A DNA stretch of 64,000 nt, taken from assembly GCA_019671135.1 (NCBI GenBank), contig JAHRHY010000006.1, positions 124,001-188,000 on the forward strand. The letters are read 5' to 3'. Shown one piece after another: positions 19,572-31,141 of this stretch. The notes beneath the pieces are model-generated. The model was given only the letters and a program-made list of their open reading frames with translations. It was not told where the DNA came from and made no database searches. Each line of letters starts with the position of its first letter. Position 1 is the first letter of the stretch. The DNA is from Linnemannia hyalina. Lineage: Eukaryota; Mortierellomycota; Mortierellomycetes; Mortierellales; Mortierellaceae. Both the position numbers and the translations under genes were made by a program.

Positions 19572-21300
19572 CTTGTTGTTTGTATGATTGGTTCATAAGC
19601 GGAGATGGTGTTAATTGCTTTGGCTATAAGAGGTAAAAGAAGCATCCGATATGTCGATGCATGCATGTTAGGCCTTTCACCTGCCCTTTTGTTTAACATT
19701 GAATCACATTTGTTTCCTTGAGTGAAAAAAAAAGCAACCACTTACTTGCTAAAGAAACGGCGTTCTTGATGGATGTTATCTGGAGGAAGGTGTGTGTATG
19801 TTTGTGTTCTTTGTTTCTGTGATTTTCTGTGGAAGATAAAGAAAAGAAAGGCAGGGAGGGAAGGAGAAGCGGGGGAGAGAGAGGGAAGGGAGAGAAGTAG
19901 GGTAATTTAGCAACCAGCGCCCAACCTCCTTGTCATTGAGCCCAGCTGATTCTTTGATTTTTCAAGAAGCATTTGGCTTTGTTTTTGGGAGTTATGATAA
20001 GTGTTTGTGGTTGTGGTTGTGCGAAGGAGGCAAGGACCACCTCCTCGGTCGGGTCTTTTTTGTTCTGTATGTATTCTGACGGAGTGCTGATTCTGAATGT
20101 GATTAATGCAATGATCAATCGGCGATCAGCGAAAGAGATGGCAGAGTGATGTCGAATGAGCCTGTCGGCAAAGAAGGTAATCAGGGGGGAAGCAAAAGAA
20201 AGAAAGGGCGGTGAAAGAGGTGAGATGGGTGACTCGGTCCTGCCTGCCTCTCCTTTTTTTTTTATTTTTTTTTTATCTCTCATTGCTCTGGGATATGTGT
20301 GTTCGTGTATGTTTGCGCCCATGGCTCTCGTGAAAAGGCCGTGTATGTTGGCCCATTTGCTTCTTTGTCTATTGAAAGTTTCTAGAAGCAATCACCACAT
20401 TACATATCCCAAAACCAAGTGTTCGTTCCTCACCCCTCGTTGGCGCTCGTCTACTCGTCTCTTCTTCCGTTTCTTCCCACTCTTCCTCCTTGTTTCGAAC
20501 GTATTGCAAGTGGTGGGGTGGGCTGGTGATGTTTATGGGCTGGGCGACGGTGGTGATTATTTCCATGACGACTCGAGTGATGAATGTGTGGGCGAGAGTG
20601 GATGGCCTTGAGTCACATGGAGGTCGAGGCGAGAGTGTGTAGGAGAATCGGATAGTAAGATAGAAAAAGAATTATGTATGTAGCATGTAAGGAGTGACGA
20701 ATGCGGAAGAAAGAAATAAAGGCAGGAAAGAAGGCAAAACAAGAAAGAAGGAAGAATGAAAATGTAAAATGAAAGAAGAAAGAAAAGAAAGGAAAAGAAA
20801 GGAAGCAGGGGAAGGAGATCATTGATGGTGATAAAAACGCGCTTGTCCCATTTGTTCGCGTCCAGGGAATCAAACGCAATCCAGCTTGTCTCAAATAAAA
20901 CGCGTTCTGTTTGGCCCAAATGTAATGACGTTTGAAACCTATTGTTCGACATCGCCAGGCACCCTCAGTTCCCTGGCAAGAGATAGAGAGCAAAGTACCT
21001 GGAGGACCCCTCACCTTTTTTTTATAGTAGCGAGGACAACCATGATTACAATAAAGAAAGCTACATACACAGATGGAGTCCCTGGAAATGTCGAATAATA
21101 GACTCCAGCCGTCATTACATTCGGCATCGCCTTTCATTTTACCAGAACGATGGATGCAGCAGAAAAACAGGAGAAAGGGCAAGATATAGCTGTACAACAT
21201 AATCGACTAGAAGGAGGAGGAGGAACATGGTGGCGGTGGTGGAAATGAATGGGTTCAGCATGAAAAGGACGATAATCAAGTAGTTGAGAAAAGATTGCGC

Positions 21301-21332
<32 letters not shown>

Positions 21333-21828
21333 CGATTGAGCAGGCGGAAAGCACCGGCAAACACGAAAACGAATTGCTGGATCCGATGACGTGGAGGAGG
21401 CGAGAATGGGTGGCGGACATTACGCATAAAAAGAATGCAAAACACGAAACTACAAAAAACCGTAGATAGATTTTAAACTGGTAGTTTTTATTCTATGCTC
21501 GATAAACAATAATGTGGGCGAACAAAGACGAGATCGCCTAGAACTATAAGGGCATTTGAGAAAGGGTGAAAAGAATAAGTGATAACTAAGAACAAAGAGA
21601 AGAAAAAAATAACACGACGAATCCAAGGTCAACAAGAAAATAACGAAAACAAAAGAAAAGTAAGGGTAGGAAGGTGTATGAACAAGGAGGGTGACATGTA
21701 CAATGGCGGAGGAGGATGATGTTGTGTGATGGGTAGCAGGTTTCCAGTGAAGCAACTCCTGAATCCTTTGGGATAAGGCAAGTCTGTGTCGCCGCTTCCT
21801 GACAGAGCCATCAAACCAAAAATGATCT
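19572..21828. other. No gene seen; low-complexity DNA with a 29-bp A run
   Basis: Purine-rich tracts and an A29 run at 21304-21332 dominate. Open frames here (for example 20156-20611 plus, 20613-21200 minus) encode Ser/Phe/Leu-rich peptides without domains. The left part is probably the promoter of the degraded NLR gene, the right part the 3' region of the PP2A gene. Confidence 0.4.
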
Positions 21829-24800
21829 TTACAGCTCGCTAAATGGATAAGACCGATCAAAATGAAAAAAGGGGTCAGTGCCAGCTTGAAAACAGGAAGG
21901 AGCGAGTTAGGCGACGAAAGATCAGACAGGACGTACGTGAAGATGAAGAGGTTGTTGGTGGCAGCCACGGCGATAGAGTTCTCTCTCGGGTGCCAAGAAG
22001 CGTGGAGGATCTTCTTGGTGAAGTCGATCGACTCGACATTGATATCGTTCTTGCCGCTCTTGTTGTTGACGCGGGGCATCATCTTGTTTCTGGCCGATCC
22101 CACACGCTTGGCCTTGAATGCAGACTTGTCCGCCTGCAGTGTCACATCGTTCTTGCCGTCGCGGTCGTAGATGTGAAAGTTGTTGTTGTATGATCCCGTC
22201 AACACATTGCTAGTAGGGAAAGGAAAGAGAGAGTCGAGTGGAGTGTGCTCATGTTAGAACTGCTGTAGGTACCAATAGTATATATGCATATAGGGAGCCT
22301 ACAACCCGAGGTTCCAGGGATACGTACTTTCCGTCGCCACTGAAGGTGCACTCAAACTTGTCAAAGATGCAATCGTTTTCGTAGAGGTCACACAGCTTGT
22401 TGCGAAGGTGATCGTGGATGTTGATGGTCTGGACAGGTCGGCTCTCCATGTTGATATCCCAGACCTTCAGTGTAAGGTAGTCGCGTGAGAGGATGTATCG
22501 TCCATCCTTGCTGAACTTGACATCCGAGATCGAAGAGATGATCTCCGAGAAGAATGACTTGTTGCTTGGATCCTCTTCTTCCTCAAACACTAATTGCAGC
22601 ATAGAAAAGAGATATGTTAACACAGAGTGTCCAAGAAGGTCGCATGAATACATTCAGAAGTGTCCTTGTGTCCTTACGCTTGGCATGCTGGTCGCAGAGG
22701 GCCGACTCTCGCATGTCGCTGAGTTTGATAGTTCCTTTGCTGCTGCTGTACATGAACAGGTTGCAGTGGACAGGGTGGAATTCGGCAGCGGTAATGACCT
22801 CCGTGAGCTCCTCCATGTTCACTGGCTTGATATCCACAATGTCTATAAGTACAAATTGCAATTGAGATAACATATGTTGGTATAGGGCCTAGTTTCCACA
22901 TTGTATGCACTGCATCCAATGTCAATGTCACATCCAGTCCAAAGAGATAGTCCACGTACTGAAGCTTTGGTCGCTGATGTTGAGGTTCCAGAGGTTGATG
23001 CGCAGGTCATCTGCTGAGATGTAGGTCTCGCCGTCCGAGTTGACCGAGATCGAGTTGATGTGGTAGGCATGGGCGTTGGCATAGACTTTGCGTGGCACAG
23101 CGGCGACAATAGTATCGTGGTGGGTCAACTTTGGCAGCCTGAGGGGTGTACCAGGAACGGGAGCATGCTGTCCATCTCCATGGTTGTTCTCAGAGACAAC
23201 CTTGATGGATTTCTCAAACACCTTCCACAGCTTGACGGTCTTGTCTAGAATGATCCAAAGGATGATGAAACAAAGCATTAGAACCAACAGTCGCTAGATA
23301 ACCATACTCAGTGTGCAGCAAAGGACATCCTGCCTACTAGACCTTACCGTTCGTCGAGAGCAAAAAGTGCGCCGAGTTCTGACGCCGGCACCACTTGATC
23401 TTGTTGATCTTCTCCTCGATCTCCAAACTCTTCAGGTAGTCGAACTCGGGCTCATGCGACTGGAACTCGGTGTGGAACTTGTACTCGCATCCTTTTTTCT
23501 AGAAAAAGGGTGGGAGAGCGGTTCATAATAGAGTTGCCTCCGATGTCACTACAAGTTGTCTTCGTTATGTGCTTTTCGTAAGAGTGCAGTCGAAAAAGTA
23601 GTCTGTCGTTCTCAGTCAATTCAAGGACGTACGCTTTCATTTCGCTCGAACAATACGACACGACCGCCCTTGTCTCCTGTGGCGAGATAGTCTCCAGTGT
23701 GGTCGAATTCCACCGTCGAAATGATGTCAGCTATATGGCAATTGGAAAGGAAGCAAAAGTCAGAAAAGCTGTTATGGTATTGATGTGTATACTATGTCCC
23801 TCGGAGTGTCAATGGTGTAGTATACAAGGCAAATCCCTAGCCCAGTTGTCTTTTTTTGTACACACAAAACGGCAAACAGTCTCCCACGCGTCCTCACAGA
23901 CGATTGGCAAACACTCTCACATTCACACGGACGCATGAACGCGCACGCGCTCGCGCAAAAATACTTCTTTTTCAGCGCGTTCCAAGTCGTACACATATTG
24001 CTGACCCCATTGTAAATGTGGTATTGAATAGGGCATTCGGTTCCTCTTTTGTCGTTCATGTGTTATCAAAAGAAGGCAACTGACCCCTTCCCATCAAGAT
24101 ACAGTCACTGAATCCTTTGTATCAGGCCTCTCCTCCAGTCTTCATCTGTATCCGTGTTTTGAAAAGAGAGTGATGGGACACCCTCCTGACCAAGATGTAG
24201 CCTCCGAGTCCTTGTGTTCCTGTCCTGCCTCTCTCTCATTCTTTCCGTATCCCGCCCCCTTGAACCCCTTTGGAACAACATAAGAAACAACATACAGACG
24301 CGCGTGCCGCGTGGTGTAGAAGAGAAGAGGGGGTCAGAGTGAGGGGAGGAGGGGGGGGGGGGTTGGGGAACACATGCAACTGAAGTGGGTAGAGAGACAC
24401 AAAGGCCGCAGAAAAGATAAAGGAGAGCGCCGAGAAGGATTGACAACAGGGCTGTCTGCCTGTTTGTCCGTGTTTGTAAGTGTGCCCGTTATTATTATTT
24501 TAGTTCCCGTTTGTTACCCCGCGCGGAACAAGGGGGTGGTGTTGTTCAGATCCCTGTGTCGAAGGGTGCGGGATGGGCTGGATTACGCGCAGGCAGTAAC
24601 AAGGCTCGTCATTAAAAGTGTCGAGATGACGTTCCAAGTGTGCGTGTCTGAGGCGGTATGTGTATGTTCATCCCGTGGGTGTCACGCTGTCTGATGTTGT
24701 TGTTATGGTGTAGGTCTGCTATTTGGTGCTGTCGTTGATCCTTTGGTCATCATCGCGTTTTCCGGTCTGCTGCCGTCGCTTCTTTTCCTCCCTGTTCACA

Positions 24801-25251
24801 CGCCATACACCACTGGACACAGAAAGTCATATTCAGCCCCCCATCCCTCACTGAGATTATCTTCCACCCTGTGAGCACTTTTGTAGTCCTTTGAGTTGGG
24901 GTAAGAGTACTGTCCGAGTTGGCGGCTAGTTACAAGTACAAGCAAAGAGTCGTGCCTTGCTTAAAACTGACCGAAGCAAGTTAAGGCAACAACGATTGTC
25001 CTCCCTTCTGATCAAAGAGTTTTTGTTTGCAATCGTCGTCGTTGTCCTGTGGTTTTGTTTGAATTCTGCCATCACCCCATCAGTTTTTTTTTGTTTAGGT
25101 GTGCTCAACGTATCATTTTTTTCCTTTTCCCCTCGTCTTCGCAAGAGTGATAAACGAGAACAGGGTTATTACCTTCGGTGATATCCTCGACCTCGCCCTT
25201 GTCGCCGAAGCACTGTGCAAACTTCCATGAATTCTCTCCTTCAGCAGCCAT
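21829..25251 (-). CDS. CDC55: Protein phosphatase 2A regulatory subunit B55 (CDC55/PPP2R2 type)
   Basis: Eight exons join in frame to 440 aa: 25173-25251, 23633-23730, 23348-23498, 22960-23244, 22678-22842, 22328-22589, 21937-22209 and 21829-21838. The total of 1,323 nt is divisible by three, and every junction has GT..AG ends. The product is a seven-bladed WD40 propeller that directs PP2A to its substrates. Diagnostic segments are [19 protein letters not shown] and the PR55 signature [12 protein letters not shown], plus [52 protein letters not shown] and [12 protein letters not shown]. Length matches the family (about 440-450). In yeast the orthologue controls mitotic entry and exit. Intron 1 is unusually long (23731-25172), with low-complexity DNA and G-runs. 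The last coding exon contributes only 10 nt. Confidence 0.95.
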
Positions 25252-26253
25252 TATTATTGTTCTTGTTTGTGGTGGTGGTGGTGGCGGTGTTGTTGGTGAT
25301 AGTGCTCAATTGGCGAGAGAGAGAAGGGCGGTAGACGTGATACGGTTAGTCGCGTGAATTTTTTTTTAGGAAGGCGGTGTCGAGAAGAGTCCAGGTGCGG
25401 TAAGTGTTGAAGGGGGGTGTCGAAAAAAAAAAGTGTGTGGTGGTGAGGGAGTGGTTGAGAGATGTAAGTGCAAGGATTAGATTCTAAGAAGCGAGGGGGG
25501 GGGGTGTTGTAAAGAAGCGGAAGAAGAAAAAGAAGAAAAAAGAAGATGATGGTGGTTGGTCAGTTGAGCGAGAAAGTGATGAGTTAGCCACTGGACGAGG
25601 AAGCAGGAAGAAAGAAAAAAAAAAAAAAAAAAAAGCTTTCTGTCTGTCTGTCTGGTGTCTGATGTCTCTGGGGTGGTGTCCAACCTGACAGGCAAGGGTG
25701 ACTGTTAATTCGCACACTTTGCTCTCTTTTACTCCACTCCCGCGCGTTGTTGGTCAGCCAGCCAGCCAGCGAAAGACAAGCGAGGAGCATGACTCGTCCT
25801 CCTTCTTTTTTGACTCCTCACTCACCACAAACACGCAATACACCCCCACCCCACACTCTCCCGCTGACTCTTCATCCTCTTTGGCGTCTTCTTTTCCCTC
25901 GCCTTTTATTCTCTCGCTCACACTTTTCATTATCCATCAGGTACATCCTATCTATTACCTTCACTATCCTATCAACAACAAGAAAGAAGGGTTCCCTTTG
26001 ATCAGTCAAAAAGAAACGTTTCCCAGGTCTCAAACTCTGTCTCGGGCTCCCTACACTCCCACCCTTTCCTTCTCTTTTCACACCTTTGCTCTTGCCGCAT
26101 GAACACCTCATATTTACAACTCCTTCTTCTTCTCTATGGACATTTCACCACACTCGGAATGACCTCTCCTCGATCCAGCGTGACCCAACAAGAAGGGTGA
26201 GACAACGCGCGAAAGGGGGAGAATGGAAGTGTTGAGGAGAATACATCACAGGA

Positions 26254-26297
26254 ACGCGTGGAAAGGACGCGTCGCGTGAAGGGGAGAGATGACGCGT
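26254..26297. promoter_or_regulatory. Cluster of three ACGCGT (MluI cell-cycle box-like) hexamers
   Basis: ACGCGT occurs at 26254-26259, 26267-26272 and 26292-26297, three times in 44 bp. In yeasts this hexamer is the MCB element bound by MBF at G1/S. It lies about 1.0 kb upstream of the PP2A-B55 start and 1.7 kb upstream of the gene at 27965. Function is inferred from the motif only. Confidence 0.35.
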
Positions 26298-26550
26298 CAA
26301 TGGACTCTTTTTTTGTTCATGATTGTACCTTTTTAGAGCTTGTTGGTGGTCGCTTGCCTGAGAACTAAGGAAGGTGTTGGAGGCTTTAAATATGCGGCAA
26401 GAGTGAGTGTGAATGAGTTCGAGGTGAGTTTGGGGCAGCAAAAAAGGCGATGAAGAGAGAGAGTGTAAAGGGGAGTAAAGAAATGAATGGAAGTATATGG
26501 TTGATGAGTGAATCAGAGAGAGAGAGAGAGTGAGAGGATGTGTTTTTTTT

Positions 26551-26598
26551 GTGCAAGGGTGTAAGGGTGTAAGGGTGTAAGGGTGTAAGGGTGCAAGG
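26551..26598 (+). repeat. 8-bp minisatellite GTGYAAGG, six copies
   Basis: Six consecutive 8-bp units (GTGCAAGG, four GTGTAAGG, GTGCAAGG) cover exactly 48 bp. The G-rich strand resembles variant telomeric repeats only superficially. Confidence 0.8.
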
Positions 26599-27964
26599 GT
26601 GAGTGAGAGTTGCGAGAGTTGTGAGAAAAGAAAAGGGGAAAGTAGGAGAGGAAGAGAAGGAAGGAAAAAGATAAAGAAGGGCGACGCCGGTATCGGATAA
26701 GCATGACCTGGGTCTCTTTTCCTTCCCTCTCTCCCTCTCAACAGTCAGCTAGTTCAGGTCCCAAGCAATTTGGCCCCTTCCTTCTCTTCTCTATCAACGT
26801 GTCTTCTTATGCTTTCCCTTCGTTGTCGATTGTGTGCCTGGCAAGCGTCGTTTTCTGTCAGTGACCCTCGCACAAAGAAATCCATTCTTCCCTTTTCCCT
26901 CCGATTTGCATGAACGGCGGGAAAGAACGCTGCCTGGGCCCACGCCAATCATTCAATCGCATACACATGGCGTGTGTGGAGTGGAGGACCGTTGTGTGAA
27001 AATACCAGATTATTCATTCTGACAGCTCCTTCTTCCTCTTGGTAAAGATGAGATGAGATGAATAGAATAATATCATCACAGCCACTTACAACAGGCAGAG
27101 AACAATGTCCGAGTTGGATAACATGTGCACCCTGTTTGTTTATCGTCCAAGCTGGTTAGGATAGTCACCTGGATTCTTTTCTGAATTGCATCGCGTGACA
27201 GACATTGCACATGGTGACAATGTCTGACTGGTTGGCAGAGCAAGTAACCCTTGTCGCCCATTTCGCTATGACTCCCCTGCCTTTTGTCGATCCATCCAAC
27301 GCACAATGCATAAACGGGGTTGTACTTGTGTGTATTGTATATGCATTCGATGCCATGTCCATGCCATATTTATCAGTCTGTCGTCATTGCTTTCGCCCTC
27401 TCATGTTCACACACTTCACTTCGCCATACCTTGTTGTTCTCCTCCCACCGTGTTCATGTTTTTCCTCCCACGGTCTGTTCAGTGGAGAGAACCATCGGTT
27501 CTTCAGTTGGAGGGATATGATTGGACGGGACAAGGCTAGACACCCACAAGCACACACTAGTCTCAGGTTCAAAGGAGAAACGGCTCAGGTACCGAATGAT
27601 GATGACCATGACAAGACAAGAGCCTGTTCATGGTGGTGAGTCCATCAGATACCGATGACGGATGTGGCTGTGCATTCAACCATGACATATAAAAATAATA
27701 GAAAAGATAGGAGGAAAAGGAAAATGGTTAAACGGAAAAAACTAAAAGGAACTTCTTCAAAAGGCTAAAAGTGTTGCCGAACAACGAACAGTTCGATGCG
27801 CACATAGAGTAGACACGACCCTACTTCCTCTTGCGGAGACGTTACGCCCTCCTTCAATACAAACACGAACTTGAGCATCACTCACCATCTTGTCGCCTTC
27901 TTGCTCTCTTCTTCTTTTTCTCTCACTCTCTCATTCTCCTCACATTTCCTTCTTTCCTCCTCTC

Positions 27965-30600
27965 ATGGCAACGACAGTGACCTCCCCGCAGACACTGCGC
28001 TCCATCTACCTCGAGGACAGGTCCGCACGCGCTCATCCACCCTCATCCACCATTCAACTCACTCCTCGATTCGACAGCATTACCAAGCAGCCCATCATCC
28101 TCTGGAATGACATCACGAAAGTCTTCAAGGGTGCTCTCTATGTCCTCTGTCAGGGTGCTTCAATTCCCTTCTTGGTCAACGACCAATTCGAGGAGTATGT
28201 TATCACCTGTTGTACTTTAGTTTGTTCAATGGGATGTCTCACAACATAGAACTAACTAGTTTCATGTATCGTGTTTGTATCAGCCTAACACCGCTGAAGA
28301 TTGCACTCTACCCAGGACAAGTCCTGGATGTGGTCCTCGAGAACCCGAACCCCCCTGGCTCCGCTCTCACCATGGACGCTATGCAACTACCAATGTTCTC
28401 ACCAGAGGCCAAGGCCGTCCTCACTCCTTCTCCTAAAGCACCACAGGACTATAACAACTACGACACTGGCGATATCGAAGAGAAGGTCCAAGCATTGTCG
28501 ATCGCGCCATCTGCCATGGGGCCACGCAACCCTCAGACTGTACCAGAGGGGAACACTGTGTACAACAACACCTTCAACAGCCCTCCAAGTTTCGGTGAAG
28601 CGAGCGAGAAAGTCAACAATGGTCCACACAGCACAACCAGCACAACGGCAGATGATTATTCCCACGCCACACCTCACCGCAATCCACAGCAGCAGTACCC
28701 ACAAACACAACAACTACAGCTGCAACAGCAACAGACGATGGAGACATATATGCCATATATCCCGAAGACACAAATCGAGCAACATATTCAACGACTCGCC
28801 AACAAGGTCCTGACAACACGGTGCCACGAGTCTGCAGGACCCAGCATGTTTATTGTCATTCCTACAGCGACACGCTCTTGGGGAAAATCTGTCCCTTCTA
28901 TGGACCGACTCCGTCTCTTTTGGCTCTGTGAATGTACAGTCCACAGCAACCCACACCCACAACAGCACGGGCCATCCTTGGCTTCGTTACGACCACACCT
29001 GTACCACCATCCTGCACTGTACATCAACACTGCGGACGAGTTTATCGAAAAGTATGGCGCCTACATGATGTTGAACCTCTGGATGTTTACCCGTGATCGC
29101 ACTGGCAGGACCGACAGCAGTGGGCATAGGATCGACTACTCGGAAGGGCTGAAAGTCTTGCAGCAGGTACTGGGGCTCACCAAAGAACAAGTCGAGCTTC
29201 ATCTGGACACTATGATCTCTCGTCTGGAGTTGGTAATCCCTTCCTCTACATTCGATAAGCAACAACAGAAACCCACGCCCCCAGAGCCGGCCTTGGAGGA
29301 GTATGAGGACGAGGACGATTGTCGAGTCAGTCTTATCAGCCCAGACACCGTCATACTGGACGCCGCTGGTCTGCAGGAACTCAGAAAGATGATCGCCCAA
29401 CCCGACCTCATGGGCTCCTTAGGCAATAATGGCACCAGCATTTTTGTCACCAGTGACGAACAGGCAGCATTGGCAGGGCACGATTTGTACAAGTCTGTCG
29501 CCAAGGACTCGATTGCCCAGTGGATCTGTCAGTCACACTACTCGGAGCATCATCCAACTTTTGACCCCGAAGAGCTCAACGCATCAGTGATGAGGATCGG
29601 TGAATATACGCCTCAGCCCAACCTTCTCGGATGCCACCTCCAATCCAGCTCCGACTTTGAGGCTCTGATGAAGTCCAAGCTGGTCCAGTCTGGATGTTTG
29701 ATCGAGCTGATCCTTCAGTTCTCTGAGGCCTATATACCAACGCTTAAGGATTGGAGGATGTTCCGGGAAGCACTGCGAGGGATCCGGTTGATGCACCTTG
29801 TCCTTGTGGGACCTGGCCTTGAGGCGATGACAACTGCGCAGGTGAAATCGGTTTTCCGGACTCTTCTGGATCTTCAGCTCGAGTCGCTCAGTGTCGGAAA
29901 TGCGCAGTTCTTGTTGAAGCATGTTCAGGAACTGTGGAACACCAGCAAGGAGCAGACATATGGACTGCGTTATCTCTGGTTGTCGGTTGAGGTACAGGCT
30001 ACGGCGGAGGATCGGGACGCGATGACAAACGGGTTTAACAACTTGATTCTCAACTCTCCGGACCTGCAGTCTGTCACTCTCGTATGGAACGATGGGGCGC
30101 CGTTCGGTCAAGGGGAGCTATTGTTGTTGGCGCTGGCGTACAGGTCGTACATCTTCCGCAAGTCGCTCAAGGTCGCAATGGGAACCCAGGCCGAGAACTT
30201 TGAGGCGACGATGGATATGGGCAATTATTACGGGTCCGAAATGACGAGCACCCGACTCTTCGAGGCGAGTCAACACTTTTTGGCATTAACTGGTCAATTG
30301 CAGGTTTTGGCGATCACGGAGCCGATTTCCGGGTTGGGGATGGTTCAGGTTCCGTTGGATACGACGAAGAGACAGTGGGACCATTGTGTGGATCCGGATG
30401 TGGTGTTGTTTAGGATCCTAAGCAAGAATAAGGATATGAAGCGGTTGAGTTTGGCGTGTGAGATGGGGTATTTTGAGGTCATGGCAGGGATTGTGGATCA
30501 GATCCGGAGAGATGTTTTGAAGGGAGGTGGGGAGTGTGAGTTGAAGTCATTGACGTTGGAGGATAAGGCTCAGCAAGCCAAGAAGACTTTTACGTGGTAA
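27965..30600 (+). CDS. 848-aa lineage-specific protein with N-terminal ILWNDI domain
   Basis: Two exons (27965-28194 and 28284-30600; phase-2 intron of 89 nt, donor GTATGT, acceptor ATCAG) give 848 aa. The first 100 residues carry the domain also found in the two small genes at 48577 and 55393: PRFDSITKQPIILWNDITKVF, then PFLVNDQFEDLTPLKIALYP and GQVLDVVLE, with the intron at the equivalent site. A disordered Ser/Pro/Gln-rich linker follows (about residues 110-265, with a QQQ-rich part). The rest is a largely helical region with a leucine-rich-repeat-like rhythm (LRGIRLMHLVLVGPGLEA, LESLSVGNAQFLLKHV, SPDLQSVTLVWNDG, LKSLTLEDK). I recall similar proteins only from Mortierella-type fungi. No enzymatic motif is visible and the function is unknown. 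Confidence 0.8.
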
Positions 30601-31141
30601 ACCACGCGACAAGAAATAAAAGGTTTGCCACCAATTCGGAATGATGGATTCCTGATTCTGACCCTACGCGTTTGTCTATGAAAGAAAAGGAAGAAAGTGA
30701 GAAATCGGGGTCAACGGGTCTTTGTGTGTGTTGCATATGACCTCCCTACGTGTATGCAGAGTCAGGCGAGCAACGTCTGCGTGCTCGTTTTGTTGTTTAT
30801 TTCCTATGCCGGTCTGGATTCGAACATTACTCACTGACAGATGAACAAGGTTTGCAATCATAAGCTAAATGGGCGGTGCATGAAATAGGGAATAGGCAAG
30901 GATGGTCGAGATCAGTTTGTCAGGAAGGATGAATTAGCCAAAGTCCTCATTCCACCCCGTTGGTCCTTTGTTCATTCTTCTTTGTCCTTTGTCCATTCGT
31001 CTTTGTCCTTTGTAATCTTTGTTTTATTAATGGAACAGGTCTTGATTTCACGTCGTCTTTTCTTTCCTTCCTTCCTTCCTTTCCTCCTACCTTCCTTACC
31101 TCCAACTTTTTTGATTCACTGATTCCCATCTTCTTACTCTC
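30601..31141. other. Intergenic, C/T-rich promoter-like DNA
   Basis: No gene. TTTGTCCTTTGT(C/T)CATTC-type repeats (30963-31013) and CTTC/CTTT tracts (31060-31100) precede the CDC14 start. Confidence 0.4.

Larger units (their letters stand above)
25252..27964. other. Long intergenic region with repeats and ACGCGT sites
   Basis: This is the shared upstream region of the PP2A-B55 gene (leftward) and the gene at 27965 (rightward). It contains a G-run near 25495-25504, an A18 run near 25616-25634, three ACGCGT hexamers and an 8-bp minisatellite (listed separately). Long open frames such as 26145-26741 minus encode His/Pro/Leu/Ser repeats derived from the minisatellite and are not called as genes. 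Confidence 0.4.

Noticed and set aside
20156..21200. Frames of 151 (plus) and 195 (minus) codons
   Set aside because: Low-complexity hydrophobic peptides in DNA with homopolymer tracts; no domain.
26551..26598. Interstitial telomere
   Set aside because: The 8-bp unit does not match TTAGGG-type fungal telomere repeats and only six copies exist.
26145..26741. 198-codon minus frame
   Set aside because: Its His-Pro-Tyr-Thr-Leu repeat is simply the translation of the 8-bp minisatellite.
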